From CBDDIP01 sp965229005 (GTDB taxonomy: Bacteria > Actinomycetota > Acidimicrobiia > Acidimicrobiales > Ilumatobacteraceae): a DNA stretch of 64,000 bases. Below, piece after piece: positions 25,463 through 33,730 of the stretch (its first letter is position 1; the number at the start of each line of letters is the position of its first letter). The stretch is taken from contig CBDDIP010000001.1 of assembly GCA_965229005.1 (NCBI GenBank), forward strand, positions 124,001-188,000, given 5' to 3'. The notes below the pieces were generated by a model. The model had not been told where the DNA came from, did not search any database, and was given only the letters and a program-made list of their open reading frames with translations. The translations under genes were made by a program, and so were the position numbers.

Positions 25463-26479
25463 GCCGCCGATCTGGCTCATGGTGCGGGCGGGGCGGACGA
25501 AGTTCACCTGGTTGATCTGGTGGCCGGCCCACTTCAGGCCGACGGCGCGCTCGATCTCGGCGGCGACCGCGTCGTCGTCGGCGCCGGAGCGCATCATCGC
25601 CCGCAGGTCGAACTCGCTCGTGGCGAACAGGCAGGTGCGGAACTGGCCCTCGGCGGTGAGGCGCACGCGATCGCAGTCGGCGCAGAACGGCTTGGTCACC
25701 GACGGGATCACGCCGACGGTGCCGCGCCCGTCGAGGTAGCGCCAACGATCGGCCGGTGCGGCACCGCGGGAGGCCAGCTGCTCCAGCGGGAACTCAGCGG
25801 AGATGGCGGCGACGATCTCGTCCTGACCGACCACTTGCTCGTTGAGCCAGTGTCCGCCGGCGTCGAGCGGCATGAACTCGATGAAGCGGATCTCGACGTC
25901 GCGGTCGCGCCCGAAGCGAGCCAGGTCGACGATCTCGTCGTCGTTGACGCCTCGCTGCACGACGGCGTTGATCTTCACCGGGCTGAACCCGGCCTCCTTC
26001 GCCGACTCGATGCCGTCGAGCACGCGAACGAGCTCGTCGCGACGCGTCATCTCGATGAACCGATCGGCGCGCAGCGTGTCGAGGCTGATGTTGACCCGGT
26101 CCAGCCCGGCGTCGCGCAGCTCGTGGGCGAGCAGCCGGAACGTGGCGCCGTTGGTGGTGATCGAGATGTCGGGCTTCTGCCCGGCGAGCGGCGATGAGGA
26201 CGTCGACGGCACGCGCAGCTCGGCCAGCTTGCGCACGAGCACCGGCAGGTGCGCGCGAACCGTCGGCTCGCCACCGGTGAGGCGCAGTCCATCGACCTCG
26301 TAGCGCTCGACGAAGACGCGAGCCAGACGCTCGATCTCCTCGAACGTGAGCACCTCGCTGCGCGGCAACCACTGCATCCCCTCTTCCGGCATGCAGTACG
26401 TGCAGCGGAAGTTGCAGCGGTCGGTGATCGAGATGCGGAGATCCCGGATCGTTCGATCGAACGGGTCGATCAAGTCCAT
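25460..26479 (-). CDS. moaA: GTP 3',8-cyclase
   Basis: A 339-residue radical SAM protein. The N-terminal cluster motif is Cys22, Cys26, Cys29 (CNFRCTYC). The C-terminal second [4Fe-4S] site is FCADCDRVRL then TCLF (CX2CX13C). The chain ends in the GG tail required by MoaA. Other motifs are GLRLTGGEPTVR, ISITTNGATF and NISLDTL. It opens GTP to start cyclic pyranopterin synthesis with MoaC. It begins 4 bases after the moeA stop, so moeA and moaA form one operon that ends in a hairpin repeat. Confidence 0.95.
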   Translation of the reverse strand: MDLIDPFDRTIRDLRISITDRCNFRCTYCMPEEGMQWLPRSEVLTFEEIERLARVFVERYEVDGLRLTGGEPTVRAHLPVLVRKLAELRVPSTSSSPLAGQKPDISITTNGATFRLLAHELRDAGLDRVNISLDTLRADRFIEMTRRDELVRVLDGIESAKEAGFSPVKINAVVQRGVNDDEIVDLARFGRDRDVEIRFIEFMPLDAGGHWLNEQVVGQDEIVAAISAEFPLEQLASRGAAPADRWRYLDGRGTVGVIPSVTKPFCADCDRVRLTAEGQFRTCLFATSEFDLRAMMRSGADDDAVAAEIERAVGLKWAGHQINQVNFVRPARTMSQIGG

Positions 26480-26483
26480 TGCT

Positions 26484-27725
26484 TCACGCTACCGAGTCGC
26501 TGGGCAGGACGATGACCTGGACGGTGCCACCCTCGGCGACACCGTCGCCGTCGGGGACGATGGCGATCGCGTCGGCGAGCGCGGTGGCTGCCAGCTGGTG
26601 ACTGCCCTGCGCTCCGACCGACCGCACGTGGTACCGACCGTCGGCGCTCCACTGGCCGGTGACGCGCATGTAGTGCGTCTTGCCGTCGGGCCGCCGTGCG
26701 AGCGCCGCGTCGCTGATCGCTGCGAGGCGCTGACGCTCCGGGCTGGCGTGCCCCATCATCTGGCGCAGCGCGGGGCGAGCGAACAGCTCGAAGCTGACCA
26801 GTGAGCTGACCGGGTTGCCCGGCAGCCCGAACACCGGCACGCGTCGTTCCGGGTCGGCATCCGTCGGCGAGGCGAGCACGCCGAAGGCGAACGGCTTGGC
26901 CGGGCGGATGGCGATCTGCATCCAGCGCATGTCGGCGATCTGCGACAGCACCGCCTTGACGACGTCGTAGTCGCCCATGCTGACGCCGCCACTGGTGACG
27001 ATCGCGTCGCACGTCGCAGCCGCGTCTCGCAGCACGCGCTCGAGCGCGGCCTCGTCGTCGCGCACGACGCCGAGGTCGACGACCTCGCAACCCGCCTCGC
27101 GCACCGCACCGACGAGCATCGTCTTGTTGCTCTCCCGGATCTGCCCCGGCCGCAATGGCGACCCGTCGTCGATCAGCTCGTCGCCAGTGGAGAGCACGGC
27201 GACCCGCACCGCCGGCACGACGCGCACAGAGCGGGCGTTCACGCTGGCGAGCACGCCGGCCACCGCGGGACGCACGACCGTGCCCGGTTGGAACAGCGCA
27301 GTGCCCTCGCGCACGTCGTCGCCGACGCCGCGCACGGCAGCTCCGACCGGCACGCCGACGCGGATCAGGACCTGATCGTCGCCGACGCGCTCGGTGTCCT
27401 CGACCATCACCGCGGAGTCAGCCCCGACCGGCATCGGAGCACCGGTCATGATGCGGATCGCCTCACCGGACGCGACGACGTGATCGGTGGAAGCTCCGGC
27501 AGCGACCTCACCGGCGACGCGCAGCGTGACGGGCGCTCCGGCCACGTCCGCGGCGCGCACGGCGTAGCCGTCGACGGCGGCGTTGGTGAACGGCGGCACG
27601 TCCTCACCGGCGACCACCACCTCGGCGAGCACGCGCCACATCGCCTCGTCGATCGGCAGTTCGACCGGTGCGCCGGCGGAGCACCGGGCCAGCACGTAGT
27701 CGAGGGCCTCACGTTCGGGGATCAC
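26484..27725 (-). CDS. moeA: molybdopterin molybdotransferase MoeA, possibly the Glp-type divisome protein
   Basis: A 413-residue MoeA/gephyrin E-domain protein. Motifs are NAAVDGYAV (48-56), IMTGAPMP, STGDEL, SGGVSMGDYD and FGLPGNPVSS. It inserts molybdate into adenylated molybdopterin. In Corynebacteriales a moeA paralogue (Glp) joins the cytokinetic ring with GlpR; a GlpR-like gene at 22400 and galU at 29026 hint at the same neighbourhood, so either role is open. The start is the GTG at 27725, seven bases after TACCGT on the minus strand, which suggests a leaderless message. The frame is open upstream but runs antisense to the next gene. Confidence 0.9.
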   Translation of the reverse strand: MIPEREALDYVLARCSAGAPVELPIDEAMWRVLAEVVVAGEDVPPFTNAAVDGYAVRAADVAGAPVTLRVAGEVAAGASTDHVVASGEAIRIMTGAPMPVGADSAVMVEDTERVGDDQVLIRVGVPVGAAVRGVGDDVREGTALFQPGTVVRPAVAGVLASVNARSVRVVPAVRVAVLSTGDELIDDGSPLRPGQIRESNKTMLVGAVREAGCEVVDLGVVRDDEAALERVLRDAAATCDAIVTSGGVSMGDYDVVKAVLSQIADMRWMQIAIRPAKPFAFGVLASPTDADPERRVPVFGLPGNPVSSLVSFELFARPALRQMMGHASPERQRLAAISDAALARRPDGKTHYMRVTGQWSADGRYHVRSVGAQGSHQLAATALADAIAIVPDGDGVAEGGTVQVIVLPSDSVA

Positions 27726-27732
27726 GCGGTCA

Positions 27733-27742
27733 ACGGTACCGT
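27733..27742. promoter_or_regulatory. palindromic shared -10 element for two divergent leaderless genes
   Basis: ACGGTACCGT reads TACCGT on both strands. On the plus strand the hexamer is followed after 7 bases by the ATG at 27750; on the minus strand it is followed after 7 bases by the moeA GTG at 27725. The symmetry suggests one bidirectional promoter core. Confidence 0.5.
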
Positions 27743-27749
27743 GCCTCCG

Positions 27750-28313
27750 ATGAGTGCCTACCTGCCGTTCCCGGCCGACGGCCACGAGGTGCGCTGGGCC
27801 ACCTGGCAGGGTGAGGGCGACGAGACCACCACGCTGGTGTGGGAGAACGAGGGCTGGACGATCACGGGCACGGTGTCGCGCGAGCGGGTCCAGTACGTCA
27901 TGCGCGTGTCCCCGCTGTGGCACGTGCGGCAGTTCCTGCTGTTCCGCGACCTCGAGGAACCCGACATGTGGCTGGGCACCGACGGCGCGGGACGGTGGGG
28001 CGAGATGAACGGCGCGCACCGCCCGGACATCGACGGCTGCACCGATCTGTCGTTGTCGATCACGCCACTCACCACGACCTTGCCGATCCGGCGGCTGCCG
28101 CTGCACGTCGGCGACTCCGCCGAGCTGGCCGTTGCCTGCGTGGACGTGGAGACGCTGGCGATCACCCGCGAGACGCACCGCTACACCCGACTGACGGAAT
28201 CGGGGTGGTGCATCGAGCATTCGCGAGACGGCGTACCGCACCACGACGTCGAGGTCGAGGTCGACCAGCACGGTCTCGTCGTCGACTACCCGGAGCGCTT
28301 CCGCCGCGCCTGA
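27750..28313 (+). CDS. putative glycolipid-binding protein (PF06475 type)
   Basis: A 187-residue soluble protein. The sequence LVWENEGWTITGTV, YVMRVSPLWHVRQFLLFRD and WGEMNGAHRPDIDGCTDLSLSITPLTTTLPIRRLPL follows the pattern of the putative glycolipid-binding family, a beta-barrel fold of unsettled biological role. The start follows TACCGT by 7 bases, divergent from moeA. Its last 28 bases overlap the end of the opposing AlkD-like gene. It has no signal peptide. Confidence 0.68.
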   Translation: MSAYLPFPADGHEVRWATWQGEGDETTTLVWENEGWTITGTVSRERVQYVMRVSPLWHVRQFLLFRDLEEPDMWLGTDGAGRWGEMNGAHRPDIDGCTDLSLSITPLTTTLPIRRLPLHVGDSAELAVACVDVETLAITRETHRYTRLTESGWCIEHSRDGVPHHDVEVEVDQHGLVVDYPERFRRA

Positions 28314-29025
28314 TCGCGATAGGCGTCCAGCAGCTCCCCGGCATCGGGCAGCTTCCGGCACGGCTCGCGCAGCGTCACCATGTTCATCGCCGGCATCTGC
28401 CGACGCAGCCACGCGGACACCGCCTCGGGATGGCGGGCGGCCTCTTCGCGCAACACCCAGCCGAGCACCTTGCGGATGAAGAACTCGGTCTCGCCGATGA
28501 GTGCGTCGGCGTACGCGAACAGGCGGTCGAGCTGCTGACCGCCGCGCAACGAGTCGCGCAGCGCCAGCACCGCCGACCGACGGATCCACATCTCGCCGTC
28601 GGTCAGCCAGCGCTCGGTCACCACGAGCGCACTCGGGTCGGCGGCCATGATCCGCGACGCGACCGAGCCGGCCAACGGATCGACGAGTGCCCACGTCGCG
28701 CACTCGCGCAGGTGCGCCTCGATCCACGGCAGATCGCCCGCATCGACCAGCTTCGGTTGGAGCACGAGGAGCTCGATGGCCGCCGTGCGCATCTCGTGCA
28801 CGGGCTGCTGCCACAACGCATCGACGAACGCGAACAGATCGTCGTGACCGATGCCGCGGTGATCGCGCAGCCAACCCTTCACGACGATGCGCATGTCCGG
28901 CACGGTGGTGCCGAGGAACTCGAGCTCGCTCTTCAGGCACCGCTGCTCGGAAGCAGCGCGCTCAGCCGTCGCGGTGGCGACCATCGCTCGGTGGAGGTGC
29001 TCGGCCTCCGCACCGGCATCGAGCG

Positions 29026-29047
<22 letters not shown>
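28286..29047 (-). CDS. DNA alkylation repair (AlkD-like) HEAT-repeat protein
   Basis: A 253-residue all-helical protein. FLGTTVPDMRIVVKGWLRDH, MRTAAIELL, WALVDPLAGSVASRIM, MWIRRSAVLALRDSL and FFIRKVLGWVLREEA match the HEAT-like repeats of the AlkC/AlkD family, with the conserved WxxxD and R-rich DNA-facing positions. Members excise alkylated bases without base flipping. I start at the ATG at 29047 (MAEQQALTL), which overlaps the galU end by 22 bases; a later ATG (MVATATAER) is possible. It probably shares a message with galU. Confidence 0.75.
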
Positions 29048-29889
<842 letters not shown>

Positions 29890-29949
29890 CCGGCGGATGA
29901 TACGGGGAGGAGGCTCGCTTGGGCGCGAAGCACGTGCCTCCCGCTACGC

Positions 29950-29976
29950 TTAGCACTCGAATCTGCCGACTGCTAA
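29950..29976 (+). promoter_or_regulatory. CIRCE-type inverted repeat (HrcA operator)
   Basis: TTAGCACTC (29950-29958), a 9-base spacer, then GACTGCTAA (29968-29976). The consensus CIRCE is TTAGCACTC-N9-GAGTGCTAA, so 17 of 18 arm bases match and the spacer is exact. It ends 23 bases before the ATG at 30000, with a possible TACGCT -10 at its left edge. HrcA normally binds CIRCE before groES/groEL and similar genes; hrcA itself is not in this window. Confidence 0.8.
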
Positions 29977-29999
29977 CGCCGCCAAAACGGAGTGCGACG

Positions 30000-30368
30000 A
30001 TGCCCACCTACGTGTACAAGTTCATCGACACCGGCGACACCATCGAGGTGCAGCAGTCCTTCAGCGACGATTCGCTGACGGAGGCCGTTCATCCGGTCAC
30101 CGGCGAGACGCTCCCCGTGAAGAAGGTGTTCACCCCGGTCGGCGTGACCTTCAAGGGCGGCGGCTTCTACAAGACCGACAGCCGTGGCGGCGCGTCCAAG
30201 TCGTCGACCGCTGCGAGCACGTCCGGCACTTCGGGCGACGGCGGCACCAGCACGTCCAGCAGCTCGTCCGACAGCAGCTCCAGCACATCGAGCGCGCCGA
30301 GCACGCCCGCCCCGGCGAGCACGCCGAGCCCGGCGTCGAGCTCGATCAGCAGCGCCAGCTCCGACTGA
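30000..30368 (+). CDS. FmdB-type small protein lacking the zinc-ribbon cysteines
   Basis: A 122-residue protein. MPTYVYKF at the start, VQQSFSDDSLTEAVHPVTG and VKKVFTPVGVTFKGGGFYKTDSRG follow the FmdB regulatory-protein pattern of actinobacteria. FmdB proteins usually carry two CxxC pairs; here both are gone (YKFIDTGDTI, VHPVTGETL), and there is no Cys at all. The last 50 residues are a Ser/Thr/Pro/Ala-rich tail, likely disordered. The gene stands behind a CIRCE element, so it may belong to a heat-shock regulon, which would be unusual for this family. Confidence 0.75.
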   Translation: MPTYVYKFIDTGDTIEVQQSFSDDSLTEAVHPVTGETLPVKKVFTPVGVTFKGGGFYKTDSRGGASKSSTAASTSGTSGDGGTSTSSSSSDSSSSTSSAPSTPAPASTPSPASSSISSASSD

Positions 30369-30441
30369 CCCGACGAAGCGTCGCTACCCTCGGCGACGGC
30401 TTCCCCCGATCACGTCTGCTCATGTCTGAGGAGGTGGCCGC

Positions 30442-31032
30442 GTGCCCACCCGCTTCTCGTTCGTCGTTCGCGCTGTGCCGCGCACCCGCCAGCAACTGGC
30501 CCGCCGTCCGTGGATCCGCTGGGTCACGGCTGCCGCGCTCGCCGTCGTCGTCGGCTGGTCGGTCGCCACGGCACTCGCCAAGGTCGAGCGCGATCGCGAC
30601 TCGTGGGGCACTCGGCGCGCCACCGTCGTTGCTGCGGCACCGGCGGCCGCGGGCGATCCGCTGCAGGTGATCACGCGCGAGCTGCCGTTGGCGATGCTGC
30701 CTGATCGAGCCCTGGCCGACATCGCGCCGGGCTCCATCGCTCGCCGGAGCGTCGTCGCCGGCCAGGTGCTGACCGACCTGGACGTGTCTGCGACCGGGCC
30801 GGACGGGTGGCTGCCTGCCGGCTGGATCGTGCTGATCGTCAGCGCGGATCCGCCACCGGCCGCCGCACCCGGCGACCCGGTCCGCATCTTCGCGGACGGC
30901 GTCGCGATCGGCGATGGTCAGGTGGTGGCTCGTGCGGACACGACGGTCTCGGTTGGCGTGCCCCCGGAGATCGCTGCCGCCGCTGCGCAGGCGGCAGCGG
31001 CCCGCACCGCCGTCCTCGGCTCGCTCGTCTAG
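30442..31032 (+). CDS. SAF-domain membrane protein (CpaB-like)
   Basis: A 196-residue protein with one N-terminal transmembrane helix (WVTAAALAVVVGWSVATAL) and an extracytoplasmic SAF-type domain. LPLAMLPDRALADIAPGSIARRSVVAGQVLTDLDV is the typical core, as in CpaB pilus-assembly and flagellar FlgA relatives. GTG start at 30442 with GAGGAGG upstream. No other pilus genes are in the window. Its TAG (31030-31032) lies in the 6-base target duplication of the IS element, so the insertion left the protein intact. Confidence 0.67.
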   Translation: MPTRFSFVVRAVPRTRQQLARRPWIRWVTAAALAVVVGWSVATALAKVERDRDSWGTRRATVVAAAPAAAGDPLQVITRELPLAMLPDRALADIAPGSIARRSVVAGQVLTDLDVSATGPDGWLPAGWIVLIVSADPPPAAAPGDPVRIFADGVAIGDGQVVARADTTVSVGVPPEIAAAAAQAAAARTAVLGSLV

Positions 31033-31033
31033 C
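31028..31033. repeat. left target-site duplication TCTAGC
   Basis: TCTAGC directly before the IS element repeats at 32120-32125 directly after it. It fits the NCTAGN target reported for Bordetella IS481 and contains the TAG stop of the SAF-domain gene. Confidence 0.85.
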
Positions 31034-32119
31034 TGTGACGACCGGACACGTTGTCCCTGGCGTGGTGGTGTTGGTGGTCCGCGGTTGAGGTGAGCCCTCC
31101 TTGCGAGGCTGTGGTCTCTGACAACACACCTCAACGCAAGGAGGGGCTCGTGCCTCACGCTAGAAGACAGCACCCGAACGCGCCGTTGACGCCGGAGGGT
31201 CGACGGCGAATGGTTGCCTGTGTGATCGATCAGCACTGGTCGATCGAAGCAACCGCTGACAGGTTCCAGATCGACGCGAAAACGGTTCGCAAGTGGCGCG
31301 ACCGTTTCCTTGCTGAGGGCGATGCCGGGCTCCAGGATCGCAGCTCGAGACCGCATCGTTCACCGAACCGCACCCGAGCTCGCGATCGTGATCGGGTGTT
31401 GCGGCTGCGTCGTCGGCATCGGTGGGGAGCCGAGCACATCGCTCACGAGACCGGGCTCGCGCCGTCAACGGTCCAGAACATCTTGAACGCTGCCGGCTGC
31501 GGGCGACTCGATCGTGGTGACCGGGCCACCAACGTCGAACCAGTGCGCCGCTACCAGCGTGATCGGCCCGGCGAGTTGATCCACGTCGACGTCAAGAAGC
31601 TCGCCGGGATCCCCGCTGGTGGCGGTTGGCGACAACTCGGTCGTGGCGTCAACGACCACCACCGGGTCGGCTACCGCTACATCCACTCGGCCATCGATGA
31701 CCGCACCCGCCTCGTCTATTCCGAGATCCACCTCGATGAGACCGCCGCGACCGCTGTCGGGTTCTGGCGGCGCGCCGTGACCTGGTTCGCTGCCCACGGC
31801 ATCACCTGCGAACGAGTGATCACCGACAACGGCACCTGCTACAAACGCCAATGGGCCCAGGCGTGCGCCGAGACCGGCACGACCGTCAAGAAGACCCGTG
31901 TCCGCCGGCCACAAACCAACGGCAAGATCGAACGCTTCCACCGGATCCTGCTCGAAGAATGGGCCTACATCCGAGCATGGACCTCCGACCGGCAACGCGC
32001 CCTCGCCTACGACCACTTCATCCACTTCTACAATCACCACCGAGCCCACGGCGCACTCGGATGGTCAACCCCCGCCGCGACCCTCAACACCCTCCAGGAC
32101 AACGTCCCCGGCTTTCACA
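31034..32119 (+). mobile_element. IS481-family insertion sequence, complete, 1086 bp
   Basis: The element is bounded by TGTGA...TCACA. Terminal inverted repeats at 31034-31056 and 32097-32119 match at 18 of 23 positions (both end in ACGTTGTCC inside). It is flanked by the exact 6-base duplication TCTAGC. A single transposase gene fills it. Intact ends, open frame and perfect duplication indicate a recent insertion, precisely at the shared stop codons of two convergent genes. Confidence 0.9.
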
Positions 32120-32124
32120 TCTAG
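31150..32124 (+). CDS. IS481-family transposase
   Basis: A 324-residue DDE transposase. An N-terminal helix-turn-helix (SIEATADRFQIDAKTVRKWRD) and a second HTH (GLAPSTVQNILNAAG) are followed by the rve-type catalytic core with Asp147 (IHVDVKK), Asp226 (VITDNGTCYK) and Glu261 (NGKIERFH), a D-D-34-E spacing. The GTG at 31150 follows AAGGAGGGG. The last codon ATC and the TAG are partly outside the element: the stop codon comes from the duplicated target CTAG, so the element depends on its target site to end translation here. Confidence 0.92.
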   Translation: MPHARRQHPNAPLTPEGRRRMVACVIDQHWSIEATADRFQIDAKTVRKWRDRFLAEGDAGLQDRSSRPHRSPNRTRARDRDRVLRLRRRHRWGAEHIAHETGLAPSTVQNILNAAGCGRLDRGDRATNVEPVRRYQRDRPGELIHVDVKKLAGIPAGGGWRQLGRGVNDHHRVGYRYIHSAIDDRTRLVYSEIHLDETAATAVGFWRRAVTWFAAHGITCERVITDNGTCYKRQWAQACAETGTTVKKTRVRRPQTNGKIERFHRILLEEWAYIRAWTSDRQRALAYDHFIHFYNHHRAHGALGWSTPAATLNTLQDNVPGFHI

Positions 32125-32125
32125 C
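32120..32125. repeat. right target-site duplication TCTAGC
   Basis: Second copy of TCTAGC. Its CTAG supplies the stop codon of the transposase on the plus strand (32122-32124) and of the PHP-domain gene on the minus strand (32121-32123). Confidence 0.85.
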
Positions 32126-32831
32126 TCTTCGTGCTCGGCAGCACCCGTGCCGACCACGGACGGGCTTCGTCCCAGTGGTGGCCGACGATGCGTCCGAGCG
32201 GCAGCTTGGCGAGGAAGTCGGCCGGCGAGTCGAAGTCGGGCATCTCCACGTACGCGGCGCCGATGGCCAGCGGCACGTGGGCGTCGCTCCCCGCGCCGGC
32301 AGCCAACCCGTGCGTTGCCGCGAACTCCGCCGCACGCCGGTTGAGGCTGTGCAGCGAGGTCTTGGCGTTGAGCACCTCGATCGCGTCGACGAGGCCCGCC
32401 TCCGCCAGCTGGTCGAGCGCCGGCTCGGCCAGGTTGCGCCGCATCGGATCGAACGGGTGCGGGATGTAGACGAGACCGCCCTGCGCGCGGATCGCTTCGG
32501 CCGCTTCCACCGGCGGGGTGCCGAACGGGATCCGCTCGGTGAGGAACAGCCCGATGATCTCGCCCGCGTGGGTGCGCAGCTCCTCACCGACGATCACCCG
32601 GCACGGCAAGAGGTCACGCATCTCCTCCGCACCGCGGATGGCGTTGTGATCGGTGATGCACAGCACGTCGAGACCGGTTTCGACCACCGCGGCCTGCACC
32701 TCGTCGACCGTCGTGGTGCTGTCACCGCTCCAGAGCGTGTGGCTGTGGAGGTCGACGCGCACCCAACCGGCAGACAGCTCCTCGGCGAGGTGCGGATGGC
32801 GCGCGATGGCGCTCGGTATGGCCCTCGACAC
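32121..32831 (-). CDS. PHP-domain metal-dependent phosphoesterase
   Basis: A 236-residue PHP protein. The motifs VDLHSHTLWSGDS, LCITDHNAIRG, EELRTHAGEIIGLF, YIPHPFDPMRR and AGSDAH supply the His/Asp set that binds up to three metal ions. Such stand-alone proteins hydrolyse nucleotides or small phosphates; the exact substrate is not visible. I use the GTG at 32831 because TACGGT lies 7 bases upstream, a leaderless arrangement; a TTG further up is less likely. Its stop is within the IS target duplication. Confidence 0.82.
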   Translation of the reverse strand: MSRAIPSAIARHPHLAEELSAGWVRVDLHSHTLWSGDSTTTVDEVQAAVVETGLDVLCITDHNAIRGAEEMRDLLPCRVIVGEELRTHAGEIIGLFLTERIPFGTPPVEAAEAIRAQGGLVYIPHPFDPMRRNLAEPALDQLAEAGLVDAIEVLNAKTSLHSLNRRAAEFAATHGLAAGAGSDAHVPLAIGAAYVEMPDFDSPADFLAKLPLGRIVGHHWDEARPWSARVLPSTKS

Positions 32832-32878
32832 ACCAAAGACCGTACCGGTTGCACCCAACCCGGCCGTAGTCTGCGCGC

Positions 32879-33703
32879 ATGCGCCCGAACTTCTCCCGGT
32901 GGACGCGACGCAGCCGACGGCTGATGCTCGTGACCGGCGCCACCGGCTTCCTCGGTCGCCACGTGGTGCAGGCCTCCGAGGCCGACTCGTGGGAGCTGAT
33001 CTCGCTCAGCTCGAAGCTGCTCGACATCACCAACCGGGCTCGCACGCTGGAGACGATCGCCGGCTGGAAGCCCACCGCAGTGGTGCACCTGGCGTACCGC
33101 AAGGACCGCCGGACGATCGTCGACGGGAGCACCAACGTGGCCAACGCCGCGGCGTCGTGCGGAGCGCGGCTGGTGCACCTCTCGACCGACGTCGTCTTCG
33201 CCGGACGCCCCGACCCGTACGTCGAGAGCGATCCGGTCGACGCGACGATGGACTACGGCTGGTGGAAGGCCGAGGCCGAGCGCGCGGTCACGACGGCCGA
33301 CCCCACTGCGCTCATCGTCCGCACCTCACTGCTGTACGGCACCGACGAGCCCGGCCACTGCCAGGTCGACGTGGAGCGCATCGGCCGCGGCGGACAGAGC
33401 GGCACCTACTTCACCGACGAGGTCCGCTGCCCGGTCCACGTCGACGACGTCGCGGTCGCGGTCAGCCGGCTCGCGGCGCGGCCGGAGGTGACCGGTCCGC
33501 TGCACGTCGCCGGACCCGAGCCGATCAGCCGGGCCGAGTTCGCCCGGCTCAACGCCCGCCGCATGGGCTTCGACCCGAAGCTGATCCACACCGGCTCACT
33601 GGCGTCCAGCCCACAGAAGCGCCCGGGCGTCGTGCTGCTCGACAGCAGCCTGGCGACGTCGATGGGCATCGCCCTGCGCGGCGTCACCGAAACGCTGGGC
33701 TGA
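32879..33703 (+). CDS. RmlD-like NAD-dependent sugar nucleotide reductase
   Basis: A 274-residue short-chain (extended) oxidoreductase. MLVTGATGFLGRHVVQ is the NAD-binding glycine motif, LVHLSTDVVFAG and the YGWWKAEAER stretch carry the Thr/Tyr-Lys region (here YGWWK, where RmlD has YGxxK), and PVHVDDVAVAVSRL is typical of dTDP-4-dehydrorhamnose reductases. The protein starts with a basic Arg-rich segment. The ATG follows TAGTCT by 6 bases. Without other rml genes nearby the exact sugar is open. Confidence 0.75.
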   Translation: MRPNFSRWTRRSRRLMLVTGATGFLGRHVVQASEADSWELISLSSKLLDITNRARTLETIAGWKPTAVVHLAYRKDRRTIVDGSTNVANAAASCGARLVHLSTDVVFAGRPDPYVESDPVDATMDYGWWKAEAERAVTTADPTALIVRTSLLYGTDEPGHCQVDVERIGRGGQSGTYFTDEVRCPVHVDDVAVAVSRLAARPEVTGPLHVAGPEPISRAEFARLNARRMGFDPKLIHTGSLASSPQKRPGVVLLDSSLATSMGIALRGVTETLG

Positions 33704-33730
33704 CCCTCACGCACCGGACCCTCACGCACC
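33703..33730 (+). repeat. short tandem duplication across two convergent stop codons
   Basis: ACCCTCACGCACC occurs at 33703-33715 and 33718-33730, separated by GG, a 15-base unit. The first copy begins at the last base of the reductase stop and the second contains the pmbA stop. Confidence 0.65.

Noticed and set aside
26484..28940. An 818-residue moeA product
   Set aside because: The upstream half is antisense to the glycolipid-binding gene; MoeA homology begins at the GTG at 27725.
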